From contig CM023450.1 of assembly GCA_013339765.2 (NCBI GenBank), positions 102,054,244-102,118,243 of the forward strand: DNA of 64,000 bases. Reading direction: 5' to 3'. The notes below the pieces were generated by a model. That model made no database searches, was not told the DNA's origin, and saw only the letters and a list, made by a program, of their open reading frames with translations. Origin of the DNA: Haemaphysalis longicornis (taxonomy: Eukaryota; Arthropoda; Arachnida; Ixodida; Ixodidae). This document shows positions 42,011 to 53,914 of this stretch, piece after piece. Positions within the stretch are counted from its first letter, which is position 1; each line of letters begins with the position of its first letter. A program made the translations under genes and the position numbers.

Positions 42011-43275
42011 TTGATATTGTGTCATTCATCTGTTGGTGCACCAAAACGACTGTATTTTGAACCCTTCAAAAACTAAAGTTGTCTCCTATAGTAGAAAAAC
42101 TCAAAGCTAATACCCTTATGAATTGCAGGCACCACACTGCCGAGGGTGACCGAAATTCGGGACTTGGGAGTACTGTTTGATTCTTCTCTGACTTTCTCTT
42201 CCCACATTGCACAAATTACCCGTCGGTCTCTTCGTTGTCTGGGTGCTGTTTGCAGGTATTCTAGAGAGTTTAAAGGTCCGCTTCCTTTCTTAAAGTTGTA
42301 TTCGGCTCTCTGCTTACCTCTTCTTGAATACGGTCTGTTGTCTGGAATGGAACTTGCAAGTCCAATAGTGACCGTATCGAAAGGGTTCAAAATAAGTTCC
42401 TTTCTATCTTAAGCACCGCTTCCGTCATGTACAAGAAGACGCAAACGGCAGCATGTCTTGTCTCAAAAGTATTCCTTCCCTTTGGTGTCGACGAATGAGA
42501 GCTGACATTATCTTTCTTTATAAACTTCTTCATGGTGATATTTTGTGTGATGACTTGTTGCACTTATCAAGTCAACTTGCCGAACAAACTTTTCCGAAGA
42601 TTTCGAACTTTCAGAACAGATGCTTTAAGTAGACGACGCTCGTCCATCTGCAGAATACAATGTGCATATAATGAATATTCCGATCGTCTTGATATATTCC
42701 AGAGCTCTTTGTCTTTGTTCTCTAATGAATTGAAAACTGTTGTAGCTTAAGTCCTTTATGTCATTCCAAATTTATGTACCCTATGTATTATGTGCAAACT
42801 GTTCTTGCTTGCTTTTCACTTTTTCTTGTTTTGTGTTGCTTGAATATTTGTACGTTTTTAGTGTCAGTGTTGGTAATGCTGAAGCTTTTCCCCCCCCCCT
42901 TTTTTTTTTTTTGGAACTTCCTAATATGTTGTTAGAAAACCTTGGCTATATACGTATACTCTATGTCATGTTGATTCAATATTTGCTTGTATAGTTCCTA
43001 TTTTTCACATCTACTGAACGTTTTGCTGGCCGAGTGGCATGGCTTGCAACACTAAGCCTGCCTTTTCTTTTTTGACTGTCTGTTCTTTTTTTTTTTTTCC
43101 TTTTTTGCTTTCTAAGATTTCTGTAACTATTTTTACTTTATTGTTTATGTCATACATATAGTTTGTGTATGTTGTCTTGTCTTAATTGTAGTGTTTTTTT
43201 TTGTATGGTGTACCAGTACCAAGACCCTAGGGTTGTTCCTGGGCACCGAAAATAAGGTTGATTGGTTGATTGGAT
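42010..43275 (+). pseudogene. LINE D: RT thumb region and 3' UTR
   Basis: Starting near 42040 the + strand encodes LNPSKTKVVSYSRK in a broken frame. A frame from 42146 follows with TEIRDLGVLFDSSLTFSSHI, RRSLRCLGAVCRYSREF and LYSALCLPLLEYG. This is the segment after the RT YxDD box in jockey/CR1-type LINEs (RDLGVxxDxxLxFxxH, LYxxLVxPxLEYxxxxW). A long T-rich 3' UTR ends in CCTAGGGTTGTTCCTGGGCACC and an AATAAGG/TTGATTGG tail that runs into (TTA)n. No RNase H is present, consistent with that group. Confidence 0.8.
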
Positions 43276-43284
43276 TGTTGGTTG

Positions 43285-43285
<1 letters not shown>

Positions 43286-43370
<85 letters not shown>

Positions 43371-43372
43371 GT
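43286..43372. repeat. (TTA)n microsatellite at the LINE D tail
   Basis: An almost perfect trinucleotide array of about 85 bases directly after the LINE 3' tail, so it probably grew from that tail. It is followed by short AGC/GAGC runs to 43450. Confidence 0.97.
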
Positions 43373-43510
43373 AGTAGTAGCAGCAGCAGCAAGCGAGCAA
43401 GCACGAGCGAGCCAAGCCAAGCCGAGCCGAGACGAGCGAGCAAGCAACCAAACAAGCCGCCGCCGCCGCCCTCTGACACTTGTTTTCGGCTGGTACTGTT
43501 GCTGTAGATA

Positions 43511-43914
43511 ATGTACAGTCTGTCAAAATTTTGTGGGCCACGGCGACCGTGGCCGGAGCAAGCACGCGGCCGAGCAGGGGCGCTGCGCTTGCCCCTGTCG
43601 GCTGGTTGCGTGGCTAAAGAGAGGGAGGATAACTTTTGCTCTTGCTTTTGTAGTGTGTCCGGAGCAACTCTATGTCCGGAGCGACAAGTGCTGCGCAAAG
43701 TGCCTGCGCTGAAGCGAACTGCGCCTGCTCTGAGAAACCGGCCCCGCTGCACTTTTCGCGCCAGCCGTACTACGAAAGGAAGCGCGAAACTCCCCCTCAC
43801 TCTCTTTATCCGCGCAACCAGCCGACAGCGGCAAGCGGAGCTCCCCTGCTTGGCCGCCCGCCTGCTCCGGCCATGGTCGCCGTGGCCCACAAAATTTTGA
43901 CAAAGACTGTACAT
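43511..43914. mobile_element. Foldback (long inverted repeat) element
   Basis: 43511 onward (ATGTACAGTC...CAAAATTTTGTGGGCCACGG) is repeated in reverse complement ending at 43914. Each arm is about 125 bases, with scattered mismatches, around a GC-rich centre of about 150 bases. Both strands therefore show the same spurious open frame (SKFCGPRRPWPEQA). No transposase and no clear target duplication were found. Confidence 0.9.
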
Positions 43915-44460
43915 ATGTTCGTCGTTTACCTTCGTGATACGCCGCAAGCTATCTTTTGCTATCTTTGGGTGAGTACATATTGTGAGGGATGTATTCAGTT
44001 ATGTTTTTTCTTCTAAAGTGGAACAGCTGCTTCGCGCGAAGGTATGCGTCGAACTCACTTGTGAATTTTCTCTCTTATGATTCGTTTCATATTCATTTGC
44101 ACTCAGCTTCTCCTGTAAAATTTTCTCTGATGCCCTGCGGCTATGCACTTCAAGGTTTTCTTTTAAATCTTCAAATTGTTTTTTTCTTTAGAAATGTTCA
44201 TTTGGCTGTTAGCACTATTTCTTTATCTTATATTGGCTTTAAATCTGCCATGGCCTAGCTGGAGCAGGTCTTGTTCCCCACATTCTTCTCTGCTCTATTT
44301 TTTTTTCCATGAGGCGCAGGGAGGACTCGAGAATTGAAATCGGAATTGGCTAGATGACACTCCTGCAGAAACAGGTGCAACATGTGCAAGAGCAGAAACA
44401 CCTCCGTGTTTCCCAGGCCCTTAGGGCTACACTTGAAACACCTTCGACTTTTATTGCGTC
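43915..44460. other. Unassigned stretch
   Basis: T-rich, no recognised feature. Confidence 0.3.
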
Positions 44461-44467
44461 TTTTGAA

Positions 44468-44505
44468 ACGCGCACGCACGCACGCACGCACGCACGTACA
44501 CACAC

Positions 44506-44599
<94 letters not shown>

Positions 44600-44725
44600 C
44601 ACGCGCGCACACGCGCACGCGCACGCGCACGACGCACGCACGCACGCACGCACACCGAGGCGCGCGCACACACAGGCTCACGCAGATTCACACGCACGCA
44701 CGCACACGCACGCACGCACATGCGG
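44468..44725. repeat. Compound (CA)n / (CGCA)n microsatellite
   Basis: Begins as CGCA repeats, becomes a long CA array (about 44500-44597), then returns to CGCA/CGCG variants. Potential Z-DNA-forming alternating purine-pyrimidine tract. All open frames here are artefacts. Confidence 0.98.
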
Positions 44726-44729
44726 GCGC

Positions 44730-46300
44730 TAACACGTGGACGCGTGTCATTAATCGCTAGAGATAACCAGATTGCAGCGCGTCAGAATTCAGCTATGTCG
44801 CTAAAAAAATGTGGCTATATGTAAGGGGGTTGGCACGGGCGAAATGTCAGCGCATAGTTCTGACGGGAATGATATCCTGGCTGGATATCATTCTTTGCTA
44901 TTGCTCCGCGTTGAACCCGAAAGGAGAGCGCCTCGAAAATGCCGGGAGAATTTTTTTCCGGTGCCAGTTCCGGCTGCCGCCGGCAGACGGCGACAGGCGC
45001 AGCGACAAGCGCATCTACGCAGGTGGCGCGCGAAATTCACGCTGTGCCAGGGCTGCGACATGCCGTCAGGTTACAGACTATCAGTGTCAACTTTGACGGG
45101 ATGATGCGGAAACGCAACAGACTTCGACAAAGCGCCGACCATACGACAAGGACGAATACAACTCATACCTCCTCCCGTACATCCGCGTGCGGCTACGTCA
45201 TACACGTTTATGGATGAAACAGCCGAGTTACCCTTCACGAAGTATTTGTTAAAAATATTGTAGAAAGAATAGGTGGCTACTGGCAGCTGCAACTTCCCAA
45301 TATCATCATCATGGAATAGTAGTTCCATCGCCATTAACAGAGATCGCTCACGTCCCGCGACCAGCGCGTCTGTTTCCTCAAGAGCACTAAAGATGTGGGT
45401 CATATATTTATGTTCAGGTTACGATTCTGCTATCGTACCGGAAGTCAGAAGCGGATGCAGAATGACCCATCCGGAAGGAGGAGGTCAGAGACTTGGAGGA
45501 CCGGGCAAGAGAAGAGACATCATGTCACGCACTATAGGCTTGGAAGTGTCCCTTTCTGCGGTGTTTGGGGGGGAAGGTGAAGGCGATTCCACTCTATCGC
45601 CCCTCTGCCTCTCGAGCCGCCACTGCCAGCCAATTTCACAGAAAAGTACAACAAACTTACAAATCGAACAGGATGGGACAGTGTAGTCTAACTGAATGAC
45701 TAGACCTTTGCAATGATAGAGGTGCAAGCGACACGATAGTGCTCGCAGAAAATTTGCAAGAGAACATAGCACAAAAAAACGCCCCTTTCTGGAAGAAATA
45801 TGGTTGCAAAGTGAAAGCTTCTGCGATACAAATGCAAAGACCACAATCCAAACAGCCAAAGTTCAAACCCACAGCGCTCAGCTAACCGAATGTGCTATTA
45901 TGATTTTGTGCCTATTAGTTAGTTGTTGGGTCATTTGAATGGGCTGATTCGGTTAGCTCAGCGTTGTCGTTGATTTGGGCTTCCCGTTGGTTAATCATGT
46001 GGCGTGATCAACCCGACGTCTGTGCGCCAGTTAGAGAATGTTTTCATCCTCATCATCGCTCAACCGTATGGCGCTAAGCTGCACTCGCCTACTACAATAG
46101 AACCCGTTATGCATGCAGGACATCCCATTGTTTATGCAATGTATGATTGCTGGAAAGCTATTGTGGAAAATTGGTTTTCCTGCAGTACGTTTTTTCCGAC
46201 ACCGCCAGAGGTGAGACATAGAAAAACTCACGTTAAAAAAACGAATTTCCCAGTTAGGAATTGTGGAATAAATGCTTAAGCCACTCTGGATCCCACAAAG
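44730..46300. other. Unassigned stretch
   Basis: A perfect short palindrome (AATGATATCC...GGATATCATT) lies near 44868-44892. No gene or classified repeat recognised. Confidence 0.4.
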
Positions 46301-46304
46301 TCTA

Positions 46305-46860
46305 TTTAAAGTCGGCTTCTTTACTGCATACATATGCAATGCTAGAAAGACATTTTTATGCGCCGTAGAAGCGGTCTTATACCCTAAGTAGGAATGCTAT
46401 GGGTATTTTTAGTACGTCCATAAGTCTCCTGTATCCCTACAAAACGCTATATACCTGACCTTTTTAAAGTCGTCTTCACTGCTATAGTCAACTGCTTCGA
46501 CGAAAGAGTTGCTTTAATGGCAACATAAGAGGTCTTAATAAAGACTCCAGCCTGAGTCTTTCGACTGAGCCCAACCAACTAGCCCAACTAAGTTGATAAA
46601 GACCACCATAAAATATCGAGCTTCCCCAAAAAACGCTTTACTCAAAGACACCTTCAAGTCGGCTTCACTGCTTTTTATAAATGCCTTGCTGGGAAGAGGG
46701 GCGAAATTGGATGATCTGGTGTCAAAGTACAGTGGCCCAAATGCCTCTCATTTATCCATTCATAAGTTCTCATGTATCCCTCTGAAACACTATAAACCAG
46801 GACGCTTTGATGTCGGCTTCACAACTTTACACAAATTCTTTCCTGAAAAGACCTGAAAGT
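46305..46860 (+). repeat. Degenerate tandem/dispersed repeat
   Basis: Blocks containing CATAAGTCTCCTGTATCCCT / CATAAGTTCTCATGTATCCCT, AAACGCTATA / AAACACTATA, and AAGTCGTCTTCACTG / AAGTCGGCTTCACTG recur two to three times at roughly 150-350-bp spacing. They appear to be decayed duplications of one unit. Confidence 0.5.
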
Positions 46861-47750
46861 ATTTTTTCACTGGAAGTTTATGGAGTTTGATGTGAAGAGA
46901 TAAATACTCTGGCTGATTTTGTCAATAGCAGTTTCGTATACGGCGAAAGTGTTGCGCATCACAAGCGTTACAAACCTAAAGAAGGTGTTCTGGTTGAGTC
47001 CGCATAAAAATGCTTAAGTATTTAAAAGCAACAGATAAGAAATTTCCGCCACACCTCCGAGAGCAAAACGCGCATCTGTGGTCTTTTTGAAGGGGCCGTG
47101 AAAAACAAAATACAGGTTTGGTTCATTCAAATGACTGCGTTTTACCCATAACAGAACAACAAATTTAACACAAACTTGCGACAACTACGCTAGGTATTAA
47201 GGAGAACAGACAAAGCAGTGGCGACTCGCCAGTCACTTTTCGCCGGGTCTTTATGACGTCATTGGCACTTGATTTGGCGATTAACCTCCACCTAATGAGG
47301 CAACCACGAAGCATCCCCGTGCTATTGTAGTAGTGTCTCTAGCTCCGTTCGATGCTATCACTTGAATACGAACGTGCAGACAGCGCTCTGATAAGTCTAT
47401 GTTGTAGTGGTGGGAAGATTGATCGATTGATGCATGTTCGCGATTAATTTTTGACTGGCAAGTATGATGATATCAAGGCCTCCTAAAACTCTGCGTAATT
47501 ATATTTTAGGACATCGCCTTACGCAGCAACATCTTATCATACCACGGTTAGAACCGAAACCGCATGCAGGGTAAATGAAGCTCCTTCAAGAATTAGCGCC
47601 AGCTGAGCGTGCGTTCGCTCCATGTCTGTACCACGTGAGGGTCTGTTTAGCCAATCTGGACAGCAGACCTGGACACACGTATTTATTGTTTTAAAATGTG
47701 AGACCACATAGTGTGACTTCGAATCCTCCATGTTGATAAACTGATAGAAA
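46860..47750. other. Unassigned stretch
   Basis: No recognised feature. Confidence 0.3.
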
Positions 47751-47751
47751 C

Positions 47752-47753
47752 AA

Positions 47754-47842
<89 letters not shown>
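47752..47842. repeat. (GA)n microsatellite with interruptions
   Basis: About 90 bases of GA repeats with GAGGAG breaks. Confidence 0.97.
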
Positions 47843-48950
47843 GAGAGAAGACTACGAGCTCGAAATTTGATTTAATTCTTTTTTAATCCTTTCGTAAACA
47901 ATACCAACCGATTAACCGATTCACAAACGATTAATTCCCGCCCATTAATCGAATCAAAATTTTTAATCGACACCCCGCTCACCAGTATCCCCCATTACGT
48001 CACTGAGACGTCGTGTAACGCAAAATCTAAGAGTTCTTTAATATAGCGGTTTTAGGTGAAATAATCGTCTTTCGGCACTAAAATAGAGTTAAGTCAGTTA
48101 CCGAAAGCTAGCTCTTTCAAATTAAACGAGGTCGTATTTTGTCTTCATGGCTTATGTAAAGCTGTAAGCATTGCTAGAGCTCCTGTCAAAGGAGGAGGCC
48201 CTTTTGCACGGAGGAACGCAATCCCATCCATATCGCCCACGCTTGTGAGGAACGGGAGAAAATACTGCCCTTCCGCTTAAAGGGTGGGATAGGGTCCCGC
48301 ACGCCTTCCAACTGTAACTACCATGAGTAGGCGTTGTTACGACTATTTTTAAGGAAAGCTCTCATGGCTAGGATCCGGGATTTTACGGCGTGCCCGCACG
48401 CGCGCGGAAAAAATGGCAGTACGGGAAAGCAGGCTTACAAAGAGAAGCTTATCGCCGAAGCAAGCCTATGTCGCCGCTCACGTCGGAGCCGAAACTTTCC
48501 CGCTAAAAAGTGAGAGCGAAAGAGCCAACGACACAAGAAAAGGCATATCACCGCTCGTGTCGGAACTATGTGTCTATGTGAATCTATGACGTAGTGCGTG
48601 TCGTTGTGTGCGCCTGCCGAGGCGCCCAAACGCACGGCGTTGTAAAACGAACGTCCTGGTGTGCGTACTATTAGAAGCGGACACGGCCAGAGCTCCACGC
48701 CATTCAAAACGGGACTTGAACCTCAAGTTTATACGTCTTATCACTTGGATATGCATTTGTAGGGCATTAGTTATCAATAATAGGTACCGTATTCAAGATC
48801 AGTATAGTCCAACAGAGGTGTACGCGGGCGTGCCTTTCTTGTGGATGCCCGCCGCCAACGCTCAAGTAAAAAAAATTTCCGTCGTACTTTTCACCTAAAT
48901 TCTGTATCCCCTCTATGTCGTGTGCTAAAAACCCTAAAAAGAAGTGATAA
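47843..48950. other. AT-rich flank and dispersed repeat copy
   Basis: 47890-47965 has repeated ATTAA/TTAAT-type motifs (CGATTAACCGATT). 48600-48860 is one copy of a repeat also seen at 51790-51960 and 52681-52800. Confidence 0.4.
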
Positions 48951-48954
48951 AAAA

Positions 48955-49110
48955 ATGGCCGCGTACGTTCTTCTTTCGTTCCCTGTCAAGTAAATGCCTC
49001 CCTTTTCTTTCCCGCTCACCTCTCATGCTGTTCCTCTCCCGTCTCGCTCCTCCCAAGATAACACGCTAGAGGTTTGCTCAAGTCGATTTAAATTTACCGC
49101 GTTCCACTGC
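48955..49110 (-). repeat. Interspersed repeat R, copy 1
   Basis: The minus strand has CAGTGGAACGCGG, AAATCGACTTGAGCAAACCT and GGAACAGCATGAGAGGTGAG, then GGCATTT. It matches 56545-56745 on the + strand. Non-coding. Confidence 0.8.
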
Positions 49111-49581
49111 TCCAAGTCTGGTGCCTCGATGCCAGCGCTGTGTACGGCGGAGACGCGCGTGAATCGAGGCACCCTACTACCACGTTTATAGAACCATGTT
49201 GCCCTACTCCATGAGCGTTCCAAGCGGAACGTGGAACTATCTAGTGGAACCTTTCGTTGCTGTTGCCGTTTGATTTCTTAAATGCCGCCAGGAGCTATAG
49301 TAGCAGCGGGCAGCAGCAGGCGATGGTTTTCTGCAGTTGATGTAGTATTTCATTTTGCTATCGCAAAAACCAAGCATCCATAATTTTATTAATAAAGGAA
49401 CACTGCAAATATCTCTTATGTATTGATTTTCTGCCTTATAATAGCGTAATTTCTTCTTCTTGTTCAACAATATTGACAAGTATGAACATTGACACCGGAC
49501 GTAGACGTTTAGATTTCGCTGTGAGCATATAAGACTATTGTGCAGCTTCTGTTTCGCTTTGGCCGGGTGGCTGAATCGAGT

Positions 49582-49628
49582 CACAGACAGACAGACAGAA
49601 AGACAGACAGACAGACAGACAGACAGAC
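49582..49628. repeat. (CAGA)n tetranucleotide repeat
   Basis: About 45 bases of CAGA units with one GAAA break. Confidence 0.95.
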
Positions 49629-49629
49629 C

Positions 49630-51785
49630 AAAATTTCTGGGTTTAAGTAGCCCAAGAAAGACTATCGTATTTATAAATACACGAACTTCAAACGATTTAA
49701 GCTCTTCCCCACGCACCGAATTCCTTCAAGAGCTCACTAATCCTCGAGCGGCCGCTTGATGTAATCGCAGTGCGGATAAGGATTCAAGTTCAAAACGCAC
49801 GCTCTCAAACACGGCTGCCTGGAGGAAGCGCATACCTTCTTACATGCATAAAATTGCAGAAGGGCACTGTAATAACCCCGCTCAATTAAATATGCACCTC
49901 TTCTGAAGTAAAACTACATTTGGAAGACTTCAGTTAACTGTCGAAATTAATGCCCCTTTCTCACACTGTTCCAGCACTCCAGCGTAAACTCATTGAAAAC
50001 GGAATTCACACCTGCGTTGGTAATGAGTCAATTTGTTCCTTCTCATAACACTGGAAACATTAGTGGAGGGGAGGAGAGGGGAGGGTTTCCGTCTCTCCTT
50101 TCTCCGTTCCTCCAAGGGATGGGACAGAGTGCGGGGAGCTTAGCAGGACCCTGAAACACGCACAACAAGACACTTAAAGCAGCATACTGCCCTTTACGCA
50201 CTCTGCATTAGAATTGGAAGCCTTTCCTGTCATTCAATCTCACAGTCTGGCTTCGCTTTACTCGGCGTTTTTGTTCTATCAAATTTACAGCAAGCGGATT
50301 GTGACGGTAACCTTGAAAAGGGCTCTGCATGTGAAACATTAGGAAGACGGGTGGCAGGGAAAGACGACTGGACGCGTAAGTAAAAAAAAACAAACAAAGG
50401 CTGATTCGTTGTCAAAATATAGCGACGCACAAGACACGGCGCAGAGAGACCCATGCAGACAGTTTTACCCGTAGAAATCAGCGGAGAGGCCGCTGGAAAG
50501 CAGTTTTTGTAGCGCTGCGCTTGTATCTATGATTCAGACAGAACCGTTTAGCAAAACCATCTTGAATGGCCTTGAGACGGCGGCACAAATTTCTCCAGCC
50601 TCAGAGGCTTCAACTGTATACAATCTCCTCTTTACTTTTGAGTATGTCTTTACAGTTCTGCGCTTGTGTGCGTGTTTTCTTCCTGTTTGTGTTTTTGTCC
50701 GCATTGTGGATGGGTTTCAGGTAGTCACAGCCGCAGTACTTCTACGGTAAGAAAAAGTACGCCCTGAATATCGAAAGATGTTTTTATTGAAGTACACGTG
50801 GGGATGGGCCTCAGAAGAGGTTTTCGCATTCAGTTTCTGACGAGGGAAACTATAGAGAAATCTGTCGCTGGCGTCTGGGCGACTCGCTTCGAGGTCACCC
50901 GTGCCATCAGGAAAATGACGGGAAGAGTAAAAATTTGCATTAGCTTCGACATGGTTACTAGCACAAGAGGAGGAAAATGAGATACGAGAAAAGGCTGATG
51001 GTACAATTGCTTCAGCTTTTTACTTCGCTTGGCTTAGGACGTTTTACTGGTTGTCAAAACACAGCAAGTGAAGGGGAAACACTAGGAACATGACACAGTC
51101 GCGTTTCTTACGCATAAGCATATATGCCCGCCCCCTTTGAAGAATTCTGTCACGGGTGTACGAGCTATGTTTCAGTCGCTGCTTCGTCGTTTCCAGAGAA
51201 GAGAAATGAGAATAAGGGTGGTTCTTGGGATATTGTAGCTCAACGGCGAGATAGAAGGGCCGAGATGCAACACAGGCGCCGTCAAGAAGAACGTGAGCCA
51301 ACCGATCCCGAAGTTGTCGCTAACATTTAGTCCAGGCCAAACGTACACGCCAATGCTTGACAACAACAACTGTGGGTAGGTTAGTGATGGACACGTGAAA
51401 TAAAATAGACACTTAATCATCTACTGAATCGTGCTGCCTTGAAGTTTGCTAAAAAAACAAGCTACACTATTAGACAAACAATGTCATAATTAGAGAAGTA
51501 GTAAGATGATAATTAGGAAAATAATATGCGGATTCGCTTTGTGAAAAGACACAGCAATTTTTTTTAGTACGTCAACTTTTTTCACGTGCTACTTGAACAT
51601 TTTTTCTACAATTCGTCTGCTGTTCTTTGGAAACACGTCTGTCGTTACTAGGAGCTTGTGTGAATACCCCGACCAGATACAATTTTTAGAGAAGTTTTTA
51701 TGGCTAGGGTTCCGCAATTTTTGTGTTTGAAGAGCAATAATTCCAGAGGCTGCACGTGTTTTTGAAGTGTGAGGCATTCCTTAGC
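49630..51785. other. Unassigned stretch
   Basis: Short open frames occur (for example 50529-50750 and 51124-51330, the latter Arg/Glu-rich) without recognised families. A 26-base segment at 50721-50746 sits between an AG and a GTAAGA but has no other support. Confidence 0.3.
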
Positions 51786-51979
51786 GCGAGGCGTTGGAAA
51801 ACAAATGTCCCGGTGTGTGTGCACGGAACAACGCGGTCACCACTGTTTTGATAATGTTCTGATCACGCCGTTCGAAACATTACTTGAGGCATCATGATAA
51901 TATGTCTTATCATTAGGATATTCATCTGCAGTAGATTAGTTAATTACAGAAACCATTCGCAAATTGAAAACATGACTTA

Positions 51980-52677
51980 AGCGCGAGACACATGCACGAC
52001 TTTAGCATGTGATTGACATGCGACTGATCGTTACGATGGTCGTACAGGCCCGGTTTTGGAGTCGTACTCTGGTCGAAGGAGGCTCACGACCTGCCACTGG
52101 CTAGCCAGATGTAATCGTAACATCGCTGCGACCGTCGTGCGAGCACGACGAAGGTGTCGTCCCAATGACGTCACTGTGAAAATTTCTGTCAAAGTCCTGA
52201 GGAGGCGCCAGTGGAAGTTCCGAGTATTTTGTGGGGAGCAGCTCTCCACCGCTGCCGCCGACCGCCCATTGGCGCGCTATCCGCCCACAATACTGACACC
52301 TGGTAGACACATGTTGGCATCGGTACCAACAGCATGGACAAGGGGAATCGTCGGTGCTCAACATCCCCCCCACCGCTTTACTGAACATATAAAATGCAGT
52401 GTATAACGTAACAGCACTATTCATTTTCACTTCAAGTTGATGAATGTTTTCTTTTTCTGCTCGGATTTATCTTGCACATATCTAAATAGGCCGGAGCACA
52501 CCTAAACAGGGAGGCAGCCGTGGAGCGAATACAGTGGGCGGAGCGACGCCGACGACGCATCGCGTGCACGCATCGGACTATGGGACTCAAATTCACGCGT
52601 ACGACTAGTCGTGGTGACTGTAGTAACGAACAGTCGCATGCTAATCGCATGCTGTAGTAGTGCATGTGTCTCGCGCT
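51980..52677. mobile_element. Non-autonomous TIR element with TTA target duplication (PIF/Harbinger-like)
   Basis: The ends form ~55-bp inverted repeats. The left end is AGCGCGAGACACATGCAC..., with CATGCGACTGATCGTTAC at its inner limit. The right end is GTAACGAACAGTCGCATG...GTGCATGTGTCTCGCGCT. TTA flanks both sides (51977-51979, 52678-52680). A 3-bp TTA duplication is typical of the PIF/Harbinger superfamily. The 698-bp body has no transposase. It contains internal inverted segments (GACTAGTCG near 52600; several CATGCGA copies). Confidence 0.9.
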
Positions 52678-52960
52678 TTAGACGTCAAGCTTATGCGCCT
52701 CAGCCCTTGGGTGTGCATTTTTAGTAGATTATTATTACCATTTTCAGGATCAGCATAATCATCGTAAACGTCTTCGCGGGTATGTATGTCCTTTTCTTAA
52801 GGACGAGAGAGAGAGAAAAAAACCTTTTAATGAGCTTAAAACTGAGAGTGGAACCCTAGTCCGGGAATACATGCGTTTCCCTAGCCGTCTTGGGCCGTGT
52901 CACTGGTACAGGAGCGTCTGGTTCTTCGGTTGACAGCTGGTGAACAATGTCTCCCACAGC

Positions 52961-53881
52961 TCAGGAAAGGAACGGGTGGAAAGGGGTGGTAGGCCTGGGT
53001 TGTGAGCGCATTTCAGAATTATATGCTGGAGGGTACCTAGATGCGGACAAAATTTGCATAGGGCGGCCTACTGCGAGTGAAACAATAAATTCATTTGAAA
53101 TGGGTGAACGTACGTCCCTGCTTGTAGTTGTCGGAGTGTTATTTCTTGAGTTTTGGTGAGGGATGGGTGAGGGCACGGGAATTTTATATGTTCGTCCGGT
53201 AAATTGAGTAATGTCCTGATAGGTGACAAGTGGCGTCGGAACTGCGGTGACCTCGGGGACTCGATGGGCGAGTTCGTGAACCTGTTGCTGGGCGAAGTTA
53301 TTGCCCGTTATAGAGGCATGGGCAGGTGTCCAAACGATCGCCACTCCGTGAGGTGGGCGATAGTGTTGAAGTACCCGTAGAGTCGTCGGGGCCATCCTCA
53401 CTGAAAGGAAACTGCGGCAGGCTGCTTGAGAGTCAGTGATGATGACTTGGCTGGAGCATTGGATGAGGGCTAAGGCAATGCATAGTTCTTCGGCGTCTTG
53501 AGGGGCGGTCGTCCGGATGGACGCGAATGAAATTGAATGGTTTTTCGATGTTGTCACCACAACCATGGTGTTGTTGTCAGCGTAGCTCGCCGCATCGGAA
53601 TGGGACACGTCAGAGCGATTGCCATATAAGCGTTCGTGGGCTTGTCGGCGGGCGGTCCGACGCTCGGGATGGAGGTCGGGGTTCATATTCTTCGGGAGGG
53701 GTCGTACCGAAATATGTTTACGCCACTCGTCTGACAGAGGGTCTAGGTGGGCTTGTTCCGCGCCGGGCCGCCAGTTGATGCATTGAAGAACAAAGCGGCC
53801 TGCTTGAGTGTGTGTAAGACGGAGGCGCATACAGGCTAGATGACCTTCGATGCGTTTTTTCGATGGTGTTGTTAAGACCAA
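52961..53881 (-). CDS. LINE E RNase H domain
   Basis: A frame of 306 residues. RNase H catalytic positions are visible in order: SHSDAASYADNN (first Asp), DAEELCIALALIQ (Glu), VIITDSQAACRSF (Asp), and AIVWTPAHASITGNNFAQQQ (His region; the usual last Asp/Glu partner is changed to Gln). From about residue 210 the homologous frame shifts. A zinc motif CKFCPHLGTLQHIILKC lies in another frame near 53000-53060, so the last part of this frame is a shadow. RNase H would clear template RNA during target-primed reverse transcription. Confidence 0.8.
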   Translation of the reverse strand: MVLTTPSKKRIEGHLACMRLRLTHTQAGRFVLQCINWRPGAEQAHLDPLSDEWRKHISVRPLPKNMNPDLHPERRTARRQAHERLYGNRSDVSHSDAASYADNNTMVVVTTSKNHSISFASIRTTAPQDAEELCIALALIQCSSQVIITDSQAACRSFLSVRMAPTTLRVLQHYRPPHGVAIVWTPAHASITGNNFAQQQVHELAHRVPEVTAVPTPLVTYQDITQFTGRTYKIPVPSPIPHQNSRNNTPTTTSRDVRSPISNEFIVSLAVGRPMQILSASRYPPAYNSEMRSQPRPTTPFHPFLS

Positions 53882-53914
53882 TTTAGAGAAGCTTGGTTGT
53901 CTAGGTACTCATGG

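Noticed and set aside
43150..43947. Long minus-strand frame with poly-Ile/Asn run
   Set aside because: It crosses a (TTA)n array, a LINE tail and a foldback element.
44255..44824. Cys-Val and Thr-His repeat frames on both strands
   Set aside because: Products of the CA/CGCA microsatellite.
50721..50746. 26-base microexon between AG and GTAAGA
   Set aside because: No flanking exons or homology; chance GT/AG pairs are common.
51124..51330. Arg/Glu-rich 68-residue frame
   Set aside because: Vaguely resembles transposon-encoded RRR/EE repeats but too short and unsupported.
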